From positions 165,954-229,953 of the forward strand of contig NZ_QSTA01000003.1 of assembly GCF_003438075.1 (NCBI RefSeq): a DNA stretch of 64,000 nt, written 5' to 3'. The notes under the pieces are model-generated. The model worked only from the letters and a program-made list of their open reading frames with translations. It was not told where the DNA came from and searched no databases. Origin of the DNA: Eubacterium sp. OM08-24 (GTDB lineage: Bacteria; Bacillota; Clostridia; Oscillospirales; Acutalibacteraceae). The translations under genes were made by a program, and so were the position numbers. Below, one piece after another: positions 37,565 to 45,453 of this stretch. The first letter of the stretch is position 1. The number at the start of each line of letters is the position of its first letter.

Positions 37565-37812
37565 TGGTTCTTTGTCAATAGTTGGGGTTAAAAACAGAGT
37601 TATCAAGGCTTCCACTTGAGGTGAAGCCTTTTTAGCTTGATAAAATTTTTACGATAACATCATTACCCCAACATTTAGAATAGAACCCATTTACTTTCAT
37701 TATTACGGTTAAAAATAACGGTTTATCGGATTATCGGTCGGGCAACAAGTTAATAGCCACGCTACTCAAACCACTAATTTGCCACTTTTCAAGGGCAAAT
37801 TAGCCACACCCT
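37565..37812. repeat. Dispersed intergenic repeat, partial
   Basis: TAGTTGGGGTTAAAAACAGA, a terminator-like stem AAGGCTTC/GAAGCCTT with TTT (37605-37633), TTACCCCAACATTTAGAATA (also near 11360), TCGGTCGGGCAACAAG, then CTAATTTGCCACTTTTCAAG as in copies A-C. No gene. Confidence 0.65.
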
Positions 37813-37879
37813 CAAGCTTTGCATTATTCAACCAAAAGGCAGTCAAACCTAAAGCAATAGGTCTGACTGCCTTTGTGTA

Positions 37880-38137
37880 TCAGCTGTTAAAAATATTAAA
37901 AAGAATTGCATACACATATGATGAGCTTGTTTTTGCCAATTTTGCAAAGCTCGGATCTTTTAATTTTTCAACAGCAATTTCTATTTCTGCTTTTGTAATA
38001 CGCCAATTTGCCTTTGATATATAAATACAGCCTCCCGAAACAATATATGTGAATTTATTTTTATTATACATCTCTATTTCTTTTCCGCTGTATCTTACAA
38101 TTTCATCCCATATTTCATTAAGGCTCATTATTATCAT
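37880..38137 (-). CDS. Small hypothetical protein next to a lipoprotein gene
   Basis: 85 residues from ATG at 38137, which overlaps the stop of the upstream lipoprotein gene (ATGA); the Met at 38128 (MSLNEIWDEIV) is an alternative. It contains a short beta-rich stretch (NKFTYIVSGGCIYISKANWR) followed by a helix (ITKAEIEIAVEKLKD) and a hydrophobic end. No family recognised. The overlap suggests it is co-translated with the lipoprotein. Confidence 0.55.
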   Translation of the reverse strand: MIIMSLNEIWDEIVRYSGKEIEMYNKNKFTYIVSGGCIYISKANWRITKAEIEIAVEKLKDPSFAKLAKTSSSYVYAILFNIFNS

Positions 38138-38664
38138 TCCGCAACTTCGGCGAGTTTCTTTGTTACTCTTGAAGTAACATCAATGTAATAATCCAAATCT
38201 GCCTTTGAAAGTGAGTCCTCATCAATATTATCTATTTTATCAACCATATCAGCATATTTAGACATATACTCAGTGTAATCTTTCATAAGTGAAGCAGGAT
38301 TACTGCTGTTATTATACTTCTTCATAAAATCAACATATGAATTCATAAAGTCCTCGTATGCGTCCATAGTTTCTTTAAAATCAGGATCGACTGTATCGGA
38401 ATCCTTTTCCTCTTCTTTGGAACTTTCTTCTTCCTTAGAGCTTTCCTCTTCCTTGGAACTCTCCTCTTCTTTAGAGCTTTCCTCCGCCTTGGAGCTCTCC
38501 TCTTCCTTGGAGCTTTCATCTGAACTCTGCGAAATCGTTATATCGGGAATGCTGATATCGCTTGTATCTTTTTTCGCTCCGCAGCCTGTAAAAACCATAG
38601 TTGCCGATGCAGCAACCACCACTGCAATAAATGTGCATAAAACTTTTTTAACGGTATTCTTCAT
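38134..38664 (-). CDS. Lipoprotein with a Glu-Glu-Ser-Ser-Lys repeat tract
   Basis: 176 residues. A signal peptide with lipobox VFTGC (Cys28) is followed by a low-complexity linker of about seven SSKEEE-type units (about 50-90, encoded by 18-nt repeats at 38402-38520) and a helical C-terminal domain (about 95-175: DAYEDFMNSYVDFMKKY) resembling the DUF6591 lipoprotein domain of Clostridia. The linker probably spans the wall. The 18-nt repeats are prone to slippage, so length may vary between strains. Confidence 0.75.
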   Translation of the reverse strand: MKNTVKKVLCTFIAVVVAASATMVFTGCGAKKDTSDISIPDITISQSSDESSKEEESSKAEESSKEEESSKEEESSKEEESSKEEEKDSDTVDPDFKETMDAYEDFMNSYVDFMKKYNNSSNPASLMKDYTEYMSKYADMVDKIDNIDEDSLSKADLDYYIDVTSRVTKKLAEVAE

Positions 38665-38789
38665 AGTTATTTCCTCCTTTTGGTAAATCCGTTGACCTTA
38701 TTATATAAAAACAGCATTAAAAAAGTGTATGCTGACAGCATACACTAATAAAAAAATTTTATGATAAAATAAATGTATAATAAAGGACA

Positions 38790-39848
38790 TTATACAACAA
38801 AATTGTTGTATACGGGCATACTAAAGAAAATACTTACTATCGCAAATATTCTGAAAAAGGTCCGCCTCGTCGGCTTTTTAAACCTGCCGATTATAGGCAC
38901 ACACCGTTGAAACCCGAAAATATCGGAAAAGAATGCAATAGGAATAAAAAACATAAGCATAACCATAAGCGTTACGGGAAAAATTTTCAGTAAATCATAA
39001 TGGCAATTATCACGATACAGCATTGCTATAAAAGAAAACATAAGGAAATACAACACACCTGCAACAATATGAACAGCCATATTATCGGTGCGAAATCCGG
39101 GAATATTTTTCCAAAATTTATCAACAAAGGTCAAGCCTTTTACCCTTTTTCTTTTTAAAGACGAGCTAAGCTCCTCTATGCTGTCAAACCTCAGTTCGGG
39201 ATTGAAATTTGTGCATTTCAAAATAATATCGGCAACATCGCTGTTGTGATACAGTTTTTCGCTTGGAATACACCCCGTAAGCATATAATTCAACAGCACT
39301 CCAAGTGCGTAAATATCGGTCTTGCTGTCACTCTGTCTAAATCCGAATTGTTCGGGTGCGGCATACCCCTCGGTACCCAGCACCTGAGTATCATGTTGTG
39401 CGTTATTTCTATGAAATCTTGAAATCCCAAAGTCAATTATCTTGACAACACCGACATTACCTATGATAATATTAGATGGAGTAATGTCACGATGAGTGAT
39501 TTCGTGCTTGTGAAGTTCGCTCAGGCCGTCACATATTTGACGAGCAATATTTACGGCATAATTTTCTGTAAATGTTCCTCTTGCAACCAGCTGTTCGACC
39601 GTACCGCCCTGCACATATTCCTCAAGAATAACGCAGGCATTGTTGTCTATGATGGCATCATAAACCTTAGCTATGTGATTGTTATTTATTTTACTTACGG
39701 CATTGTGCAGGTCAAATTCGTCAGCGGGCATAACCTTTTTTACCATTAACTGCCCTGTATTGCGGTTGCGTACAAGCTGGGTTGTACTGTTAAAATTTGT
39801 AACCACATTGCACTGCCAAAGAGAAAATTTGTATTCAAAATCGTCCAT
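38790..39848 (-). CDS. Membrane-bound Ser/Thr protein kinase
   Basis: 352 residues if started at ATG 39848 (MDDFEYKF); an in-frame ATG at 39878 adds ten residues. The kinase domain (about 15-250) has the Lys of MVKKVMPAD, EEYVQGG, the catalytic loop HRDITPSN, DFGISRF and APEQFGF. Three hydrophobic segments follow (about 262-350). No PASTA repeats, so it differs from the wall-sensing PrkC type. It is divergent from the gene at 39906, only about 60 bp apart, which suggests a functional pair. Confidence 0.85.
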   Translation of the reverse strand: MDDFEYKFSLWQCNVVTNFNSTTQLVRNRNTGQLMVKKVMPADEFDLHNAVSKINNNHIAKVYDAIIDNNACVILEEYVQGGTVEQLVARGTFTENYAVNIARQICDGLSELHKHEITHRDITPSNIIIGNVGVVKIIDFGISRFHRNNAQHDTQVLGTEGYAAPEQFGFRQSDSKTDIYALGVLLNYMLTGCIPSEKLYHNSDVADIILKCTNFNPELRFDSIEELSSSLKRKRVKGLTFVDKFWKNIPGFRTDNMAVHIVAGVLYFLMFSFIAMLYRDNCHYDLLKIFPVTLMVMLMFFIPIAFFSDIFGFQRCVPIIGRFKKPTRRTFFRIFAIVSIFFSMPVYNNFVV

Positions 39849-39905
39849 TACCTCACCCACTTTGTTTAATACTAACATAATTTTACATAAAAAGGAAGAT
39901 ACAAT

Positions 39906-40328
39906 TTGAAAAAATCTACTGATGAACTGCTCAATATTTTAAAGTCAAAGAATAATCTTGATGACTACTTCAAAGAAAATTTAGACCAACTGCAATATAC
40001 AACTCTGCCACAAATGCTTGAAAGCATATTACAGAGCAAAAATATGAGCAAGTCAGAGGCACTCAATAATTCAATGATAGAAAAGCACTACGGCTATCAG
40101 ATTTTTAAAGGGGTAAAAACACCGTCAAGAGATAAGCTGATAATGCTATGTATCGGCATTGGAGCTGACCTTACGCAAACTGGAAGGCTGCTAAACAGCA
40201 TAAAAGCCGCACCGCTTTACGCAAAAGACGGCAGAGATGCTGTAATAATGTTCGGCCTGCTGCATAAGCTCAGCATAATTGACATTAACCTTATGCTCTA
40301 CGACAGAGGCTTTGATGTGCTCGAATAA
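39906..40328 (+). CDS. Putative helix-turn-helix partner of the kinase
   Basis: 140 residues from a TTG start with AAGGAAG upstream. The middle (TLPQMLESILQSKNMSKSEA, then IEKHYGYQIFKGVKTPSRDK) resembles an XRE-like helix-turn-helix: a recognition region followed by the P-S-R-D-K segment and LIMLCIGIGADL. A direct role in DNA binding is inference. It faces away from the kinase gene across a short shared promoter region. Confidence 0.6.
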   Translation: MKKSTDELLNILKSKNNLDDYFKENLDQLQYTTLPQMLESILQSKNMSKSEALNNSMIEKHYGYQIFKGVKTPSRDKLIMLCIGIGADLTQTGRLLNSIKAAPLYAKDGRDAVIMFGLLHKLSIIDINLMLYDRGFDVLE

Positions 40329-40499
40329 CCTTTGATTTTATTTATTATATTTTCCTGTAACCCAGCTATCGGATTTCACCTTTTCATAAAGTGTGCCTGC
40401 ATAATTGCGGCACACTTTTGTTTTTGGGAAAACTCCAACAAATTGCGATTTAAGTTAGTTTCAGTCGAGCATCGAATTGAGGCTACAATAAGATTTTCT

Positions 40500-40997
40500 G
40501 CCTTTAAAACTAAAAAGTTTGGTCAACCTTTTCAAAGGTTGTGGGTGTGGGCAACGCCCACAAAAAGCTGTAAATCACCGCAAATTTTAATAGCAAAACA
40601 GTTTGCTGTTTTGCGGCTTGAACATAAAGGCATAAATAAGCCAAATGCGACAGCAACAAAGGAAAAGGCTCGCTACTAAACTACTAATTTGCCACTTTTT
40701 AAGGGCAAATTAGCCACACACGCAAACTTTTTCGTTCTTTATAATATCTTTTCTCTAAGACTGCTAAAGTGCAACTTTCTTGCTCTCTGCCACTCATTAG
40801 TCTTAACTTTTTCTTTACTTTAAAGTATTGATTAATCTAAAGTTTAGTTATGCTATTGCGCAATTTCAACTGCCTGCTTTTTATTAAAAATAAGTTCGTT
40901 TTTATTATTTTTTGGGCTCTGCCCAAACCCGCAATCCTTTAAAAAGGGTTGACCTAAATTTTAAATTTATTAAGCAAAACTTTGTGCGTTAAATCAC
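40500..40997 (+). repeat. Dispersed intergenic repeat, near-complete copy B
   Basis: No gene in 40329-41029. First the reversed short module (TTGGTCAACCTTTTCAAAGG, GTGGGTGTGGGCAACGCCCA), then AAACAGTTTGCTGTTTTGCG, GCGACAGCAACAAAGGAAAA, CTACTAAACTACTAATTTGC, CTCTGCCACTCATTAGTCT, GGGCTCTGCCCAAACCCGCA and TTAAGCAAAACTTTGTGCGT. Order and spacing match copy A. Confidence 0.8.
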
Positions 40998-41029
40998 TTC
41001 CTCCACAATAAAAAACACTTAACGTAAAA

Positions 41030-41060
41030 TGCCCGACCTCAGAAATTCTGAAGTCGGGCA
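41030..41060 (-). terminator. Terminator of the rsmD-coaD unit
   Basis: Stem TGCCCGACcTCAGA/TCTGAaGTCGGGCA; minus-strand exit TTTTACG. Confidence 0.8.
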
Positions 41061-41101
41061 AATTTAATAAATTTTGCAAGCGAGCTTTTTATTTTACAGG
41101 A

Positions 41102-41563
41102 TTACTTCTGTGGTTTCTGCTGCTCTGAAAACTTTGCTCTGGTTCTCTTTACCACCTCAAGCTGAGAAGTAAGAGTTTCCTCTGTGGTCTTTAAAATGCT
41201 GTCTGAATAAACATTTGTGGCTGTACGGATTTCCTTTGCCTTTGCCTTTGCATCGTCAACAATTTCCTTAGCCTTTACCTTAGCCTCACGAACAAGCTCG
41301 TTCTGGTTAAGAATTGTCTTTTTGCGCTCCTCGGCATTGCGAATGATATTTTCAGCCTCTTTCTTAGCCTCTGTAAGAATTGCCTTTCTGTCGGCAACTA
41401 CATTTTTAGCCTGGCTGATTTCAGACGGCATTGCGTCCTGAATCTGCTCGATGATATTATACATCTGGTCGCTGTCAACCATTACCTTACCGCCCGAAAA
41501 CGGTACTGACTTAGCTGAACCGAGAATGTCCTGAAGCTCTAAAATCAAATCATCAATTTTCAT
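41102..41563 (-). CDS. Coiled-coil protein of the coaD operon (DivIVA/AtpF-like)
   Basis: 153 residues from ATG at 41563, preceded by AAAGGAGATAAT; longer readings run into coaD. Almost wholly helical: MKIDDLILELQDILGSAKSV, then long Lys/Glu/Ala coiled coil (AKKEAENIIRNAEERKKTI; AKVKAKEIVDDAKAKAKEI). Annotated in many Clostridia simply as ATPase or cell-division-like; no nucleotide motif is present, so that name is misleading. It follows coaD by 19 nt. Confidence 0.75.
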   Translation of the reverse strand: MKIDDLILELQDILGSAKSVPFSGGKVMVDSDQMYNIIEQIQDAMPSEISQAKNVVADRKAILTEAKKEAENIIRNAEERKKTILNQNELVREAKVKAKEIVDDAKAKAKEIRTATNVYSDSILKTTEETLTSQLEVVKRTRAKFSEQQKPQK

Positions 41564-41582
41564 ATTTATTATCTCCTTTAAC

Positions 41583-42086
41583 TTAAGGTTTTTTACTTTT
41601 ATTGTCTTTGTAAAGTCTTTCGACAATTCTGTCATGTATCATTGGCGGAACAAAATTGCTTATGTCGCCGCCGAGAGATGCCACTGTGCGCACCATACTT
41701 GAACTTAAATACATTGAGTCCGACTCGGCTGTAAGGAATATGGTTTCAAGCTGCGGATTAAGCCTTTTGTTTGTAAGCGCCTGCTGAAATTCATACTCAA
41801 AGTCAGACACCGCCCTTAATCCCTTTACGATTGCGTCAACCTTGCGCTCCTTGCAATACTGCGCAAGAAGTCCGCTGTAACACACAATTTCAACATTTTC
41901 TATGTCTGCGGTTGATTCCTTTAAAAACTGTATTCTCTCCTCTGCCGAAAAGCTCGGGGTCTTTTTTTCATTGGTAAACACACCGACTATAACCTTGTCA
42001 AACATATTTGCCGCACGCCTGATAATGTCGATATGTCCCAGCGTAACCGGGTCAAAGCTGCCCGGACAAATAACCGTTTTTTTCAT
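41583..42086 (-). CDS. coaD: Pantetheine-phosphate adenylyltransferase
   Basis: 167 residues. Transfers AMP to phosphopantetheine in CoA synthesis. The nucleotidyltransferase motif PGSFDPVTLGHIDI (T/HxGH) is at the N-terminus, and the ISSTMVR-like segment reads LSSSMVRTVASLGGDI. Its ATG shares a base with the rsmD stop (TAATG), the common rsmD-coaD arrangement. Confidence 0.96.
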   Translation of the reverse strand: MKKTVICPGSFDPVTLGHIDIIRRAANMFDKVIVGVFTNEKKTPSFSAEERIQFLKESTADIENVEIVCYSGLLAQYCKERKVDAIVKGLRAVSDFEYEFQQALTNKRLNPQLETIFLTAESDSMYLSSSMVRTVASLGGDISNFVPPMIHDRIVERLYKDNKSKKP

Positions 42087-42631
42087 TATATAAAATCCTT
42101 ATGTCTGAATGTGCTTATTTTTATTTTACCATAGCGATATTCCCTGTCAAGTACAAAATCGCCGTAATTTGCCGAAATTTGTTCGTCAAGGGGATTTTCT
42201 GCAATAATAACTCCCGTATCCCGCATATTCTCTGCCACAAGCGGAAGTGCGTCCTGCAAAATACCTTTTTTATACGGCGGATCTAAAAAAGCTATGTCAA
42301 ATTCGACAGTATTCATTGAGAGAAAGCTGCGGTAATCCATTGCAAAAACCTTTGCCTCTTTGTCAAACTTAACCGAGCTGATATTCTTTTTTACAACATC
42401 AAGCGATTTTTTAGATGCGTCAACAAAGTAAGCCGAGCTTGCGCCCCTGCTTATTGCCTCTATGCCCATTTGTCCCGAACCTGCAAAAAGGTCAAGGAAT
42501 GTATGCCCCATAATTTCAAACTGAATTATTGAAAATACAGCCTCTTTTATTCTTTCAGTGGTAGGTCTTACATCTTCACCCTCAAGGGTTTCAAGCCGCC
42601 TGCCCTTTGCTGTTCCTGTTATTACCCTCAT
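42086..42631 (-). CDS. rsmD: 16S rRNA (guanine(966)-N2)-methyltransferase
   Basis: 181 residues from ATG at 42631, chosen because GGAAG lies 6 nt upstream and the protein then starts MRVITGTAKGRRLETLEG, as in the family. SAM site FLDLFAGSGQMGIEAISRGA and the catalytic DPPY (FLDPPYKKG). Methylates the small-subunit rRNA. First gene of the rsmD-coaD-coiled-coil unit. Confidence 0.94.
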   Translation of the reverse strand: MRVITGTAKGRRLETLEGEDVRPTTERIKEAVFSIIQFEIMGHTFLDLFAGSGQMGIEAISRGASSAYFVDASKKSLDVVKKNISSVKFDKEAKVFAMDYRSFLSMNTVEFDIAFLDPPYKKGILQDALPLVAENMRDTGVIIAENPLDEQISANYGDFVLDREYRYGKIKISTFRHKDFI

Positions 42632-42699
42632 ATTATCTTCCTTTTTTCGTATAAAGCATAATAATGCCATTACGGTTGTATATTCTTTAATATTACATA

Positions 42700-42728
42700 A
42701 TTATAACATATTATTACAAAAATTACAA
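42700..42728 (-). promoter_or_regulatory. Promoter of rsmD-coaD
   Basis: Minus strand TTGTAA, 17-nt spacer, TATAAT, in the gap after the uvrC stop. Confidence 0.6.
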
Positions 42729-42741
42729 CATTTTTATTAAT

Positions 42742-44586
42742 TCAATTTTCTGTCGATTTTTCGGCTGAATGAAAGTATCTGTAAACCGCTACCGCCGCAT
42801 TTTTTGTCATTTGCGGACATCCCTCAAGCTCTTCCAAATCAGCCTTTGAAATATTGTCAATGGTTCTGAAATACTTGAGCATTGCCCTTGCTCGCTTTTC
42901 GCCGATTCCCTCAATTTCGGTAAGCGAGCTTTTAAAGGTATTTTTACTTCGCCTTTCATGGTGATAGCCAATGGCAAAGCGGTGCACCTCGTCCTGCATT
43001 TTACTTAAAAAGGTAAACAACGCCCTGCGTGAATTAACAGAGATTTCTCCGCCGTCACCCGTAACCGCTCTGGTGCGGTGCTTATCGTCTTTAACAAGTC
43101 CGAAAAGCGGAACATCAATATTCATCTCCCTAAGCACCTGTTTTGCTACGGCAACCTGTCCTTTACCGCCGTCAAGCAAAATAAGATCGGGCAGCTTTCC
43201 AAAGCCGTCATCTGCCTTTTCCGCCTTGAGATATTCGTTAAATCGCCTGCCGATAACCTCTGCCATAGATGCGTAATCGTCCTGTCCGTCAAAACCCTTT
43301 ATCTTAAATTTTTTGTAGGCACATTTATACGGCTTGCCGTCTTTGTAAACAATCATACCTGCTACATTTTCCGTACCTGCAAGGTTAGAAATATCATAGC
43401 TTTCGATGTATGACGGTATTTTTTCAAGGCCCAAAAGCTCCTTTAATTCCTCGAGCACGCTGTATTCCTTTACGGTTGCGCCCTTGCGCTGAGCAAGCTC
43501 CTCGGCAGCATTTGAACGGCACATCGCCATAAGCTGAGCCTGCTCTCCCCTTTGCGGAACTGTAACATACACCTTACTGCCTCGCTTTTCGCTTAGCCAA
43601 TCCTGCATAGCGGTCAAGCCGTCAAACTCCTTATCAATGGCAATATTTTTCGGCACATCACCACGAATTGTATAGTAACGCAAGATAAATTCTTCGGTTT
43701 CGCCCTCACTGTCGCCCGAATCAAAAACAAAGCTCTCTCTGTCAAAAAGTCTGCCGCCCTCAAAGCGGAACACCTGAAAACAGGTTTTGTGTCCGTCAGA
43801 AAAGCTTGCAATAACATCTTCGTCAAGTACCTTGTTGGCAACAACCTTTTGCTTGTCGCCCATCTTTTTAATGGCGCTGATTTTATCACGGATTCTTGCG
43901 GCTCGCTCAAATTCAAGATTTTCTGCCGCCTCCTCCATTTTCTTCGTGAGGTCTTTAACCGAATTTGACGAACCGCCCCTAAGAAACGAAAGCGCCTGTT
44001 CCACGCTTTCGTTGTAATCGGCAAACTTCACCTTGCCCGTACAGGGAGCTGTGCATAGCTTGATATGGTAGTTAAGGCAAGGTCTGCCCTTACCGAAATC
44101 CTGCGGAAATTTACGGTTACAGGTCGGGAGCATAAAGATTTTGTTAGCCTCCTCAACGGCGCTTTTCACATAGTAACTGCTCTTGTACGGGCCGATATAC
44201 TCTGCACCGTCATCATTCTTTTGGAGAACATAAGAAATTTTGCGCCACTTGTCGCCGCTCACCTTAATGTAGCTGTATCCCTTGTCATCCTTAAGCAGAA
44301 TATTATACTTTGGTGTGTGCTGTTTAATAAGACTGCACTCAAGAATGAGCGCCTCAAACTCGCTGTCGGTTATGATATATTCAAAATGGTCAACATTGTC
44401 AACCATACGGCGCACCTTTTCTGCGTGGTTATTCTGCGAGCCAAAATATTGGCTTACACGATTGCGCAAAGCCTTTGCCTTGCCGATATAAATAATTTCT
44501 CCGTCAGCCGAGTGCATAATATAAACACCGGGCAACAGCGGTAAAGCCATTGCCTTTTTGCGGAGTATTGACATTTTAGGATTCAT
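42742..44586 (-). CDS. uvrC: Excinuclease ABC subunit C
   Basis: 614 residues from ATG at 44586, preceded by AAAGGAG; the upstream in-frame ATG (44610) would put the binding site inside the gene. GIY-YIG nuclease domain at the N-terminus (LPGVYIMHS, IIYIGKAK), UvrB-interacting UVR motif (VKDLTKKMEEAAENLEFERA), RNase-H-like endonuclease (YDISNLAGT) and C-terminal helix-hairpin-helix (IEGIGEKRARAML). Makes both incisions in nucleotide excision repair. Confidence 0.95.
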   Translation of the reverse strand: MNPKMSILRKKAMALPLLPGVYIMHSADGEIIYIGKAKALRNRVSQYFGSQNNHAEKVRRMVDNVDHFEYIITDSEFEALILECSLIKQHTPKYNILLKDDKGYSYIKVSGDKWRKISYVLQKNDDGAEYIGPYKSSYYVKSAVEEANKIFMLPTCNRKFPQDFGKGRPCLNYHIKLCTAPCTGKVKFADYNESVEQALSFLRGGSSNSVKDLTKKMEEAAENLEFERAARIRDKISAIKKMGDKQKVVANKVLDEDVIASFSDGHKTCFQVFRFEGGRLFDRESFVFDSGDSEGETEEFILRYYTIRGDVPKNIAIDKEFDGLTAMQDWLSEKRGSKVYVTVPQRGEQAQLMAMCRSNAAEELAQRKGATVKEYSVLEELKELLGLEKIPSYIESYDISNLAGTENVAGMIVYKDGKPYKCAYKKFKIKGFDGQDDYASMAEVIGRRFNEYLKAEKADDGFGKLPDLILLDGGKGQVAVAKQVLREMNIDVPLFGLVKDDKHRTRAVTGDGGEISVNSRRALFTFLSKMQDEVHRFAIGYHHERRSKNTFKSSLTEIEGIGEKRARAMLKYFRTIDNISKADLEELEGCPQMTKNAAVAVYRYFHSAEKSTEN

Positions 44587-44597
44587 ATTGCTCTCCT

Positions 44598-44626
44598 TTG
44601 TTTGTTGCAAAATCAGAAATTATAGG
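44598..44626 (+). promoter_or_regulatory. Weak plus-strand promoter of the small toxin-like gene
   Basis: TTGTTT, 17-nt spacer, TATAGG. Weak match; placed here because the small frame at 44656 needs a start nearby. On the other strand the same bases give TATAAT, which may serve uvrC. Confidence 0.35.
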
Positions 44627-44655
44627 GTTAATAATGAGTGGCGGAGAAGGGTACG

Positions 44656-44766
44656 GTGGAATACATAACAATAGTATTAGTATTAGTATTAATATTAGCT
44701 ATTATAGTAGCCATAAAAAATAATCGCCCTGCTGTCTGGAAAACTCGGGCGATTACTTTTAATTAA
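44656..44766 (+). CDS. Candidate type I toxin: 36-residue membrane peptide
   Basis: GTG start with GGAGAAGG centred 9 nt upstream. The product is one hydrophobic helix (YITIVLVLVLILAIIVAI) followed by a basic tail (KNNRPAVWKTRAITFN). This is the plan of type I toxins such as TxpA, BsrG and Fst. Its 3' end is covered by a convergent antisense transcription unit (promoter 44812-44840, terminator at 44721-44755). The helix is coded partly by GTATTA hexamer repeats. A second frame from ATG at 44633 gives a low-complexity peptide and is rejected. I infer a membrane-depolarising toxin; no homologue was searched. Confidence 0.5.
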   Translation: MEYITIVLVLVLILAIIVAIKNNRPAVWKTRAITFN

Positions 44767-44805
44767 ACGATTTTTAGGCTAACCGCTTTAATACGGTTTC
44801 CTTGT
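44715..44805 (-). ncRNA. Candidate antitoxin antisense RNA
   Basis: The minus-strand promoter at 44812-44840 would start RNA near 44805. The first strong terminator is TAATCGCCC-N17-GGGCGATTA followed by TTTTTT (44755 to about 44715), giving about 90 nt. A small stem AACCG/CGGTT lies in the 5' part. The RNA is fully complementary to the 3' end and 3' UTR of the toxin-like transcript. Confidence 0.45.
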
Positions 44806-44811
44806 AACTAT

Positions 44812-44840
44812 ATTATATATTATTCATATTTCAAAGTCAA
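44812..44840 (-). promoter_or_regulatory. Strong minus-strand promoter facing the toxin-like gene
   Basis: TTGACT, 17-nt spacer, TATAAT on the minus strand. It points toward the 3' end of the small gene and, further on, uvrC. Confidence 0.75.
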
Positions 44841-44864
44841 TATAAAGTCAATATTATAATTATT

Positions 44865-44895
44865 AGCCTGACGAATTTTCTGTCAGGCTTTTTTT
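44865..44895 (+). terminator. Plus-strand terminator after the toxin-like gene
   Basis: Stem AGCCTGAC/GTCAGGCT followed by TTTTTTT. It has no other plus-strand gene to serve, which supports transcription of the 44656 frame. Confidence 0.8.
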
Positions 44896-44907
44896 GATAA
44901 AACAAAA

Positions 44908-44926
44908 AGGGCGGATAATCCGCCCT
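44908..44926 (-). terminator. Terminator of ptsH
   Basis: AGGGCGGAT-A-ATCCGCCCT followed on the minus strand by TTTTTG, 20 nt past the ptsH stop. Confidence 0.8.
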
Positions 44927-44946
44927 AAAATTTCAAAAAGTATGAA

Positions 44947-45210
44947 TTACTCAGCAAAACCTGACTCAACAAGTGCTACAAGGCCGTCAACAGCCTCAGT
45001 TTCGTCTGAACCGTCAGCAATAACCTTGATTGTTGTACCGCCAATAATTCCAAGTGACAATACACCGAGAAGGCTCTTTGCGTTTACTCGTCTTTCTTCC
45101 TTTTCTACCCATACAGTTGACTTGTACTCGTTAGCCTTCTGAATGAAAAATGTAGCCGGGCGAGCGTGTAAGCCTGCTTTGTTCTGTACTAATACTTCCT
45201 TAACATACAT
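44947..45210 (-). CDS. ptsH: HPr phosphocarrier protein
   Basis: 87 residues. Phosphocarrier of the sugar phosphotransferase system. Active-site His15 lies in AGLHARPATFF, and regulatory Ser46 in NAKSLLGVLSLG, the site phosphorylated by HPr kinase in Firmicutes. Both residues are intact, so it can serve transport and carbon catabolite control. It is monocistronic with its own promoter (45285-45313) and terminator; no ptsI gene is adjacent, which is common when HPr is encoded apart. Confidence 0.95.
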   Translation of the reverse strand: MYVKEVLVQNKAGLHARPATFFIQKANEYKSTVWVEKEERRVNAKSLLGVLSLGIIGGTTIKVIADGSDETEAVDGLVALVESGFAE

Positions 45211-45284
45211 TTTAAAATCCCTCTCTTGCCATATAATTTAACCCGTTTTGTAATCCGACTGCTTTCTGCAATCTTTTAATAAAT

Positions 45285-45313
45285 ATTATAGTATTTTTTC
45301 AAAAAAAGGTCAA
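45285..45313 (-). promoter_or_regulatory. Promoter of ptsH
   Basis: Minus strand TTGACC, 17-nt spacer, TATAAT. Confidence 0.75.
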
Positions 45314-45453
45314 TAAGTTAAATAATTTTTGGTTCATTACTCACATACAAACAAAATTTCAAGTCGGTAGTTGTGCAATATTACTACAAGATAAATTGAA
45401 TTATATTAAGTATTGCTATATATTATTTTATATATGCAAATTATTGCTGATTT

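Noticed and set aside
38402..38520. Array of regularly spaced repeats that could suggest a CRISPR
   Set aside because: The 18-nt repeats have no unique spacers and are in frame inside a lipoprotein gene. No CRISPR array or cas gene was seen in the window.
40332..40679. 115-codon plus-strand frame
   Set aside because: Falls within the dispersed repeat and repeats no known protein; no start signal.
44633..44722. ATG-started frame MSGGEGYGGIHNNS over the toxin-like gene
   Set aside because: Low-complexity Ser/Ile product without a ribosome binding site; the GTG frame has a proper site and a membrane-helix product.
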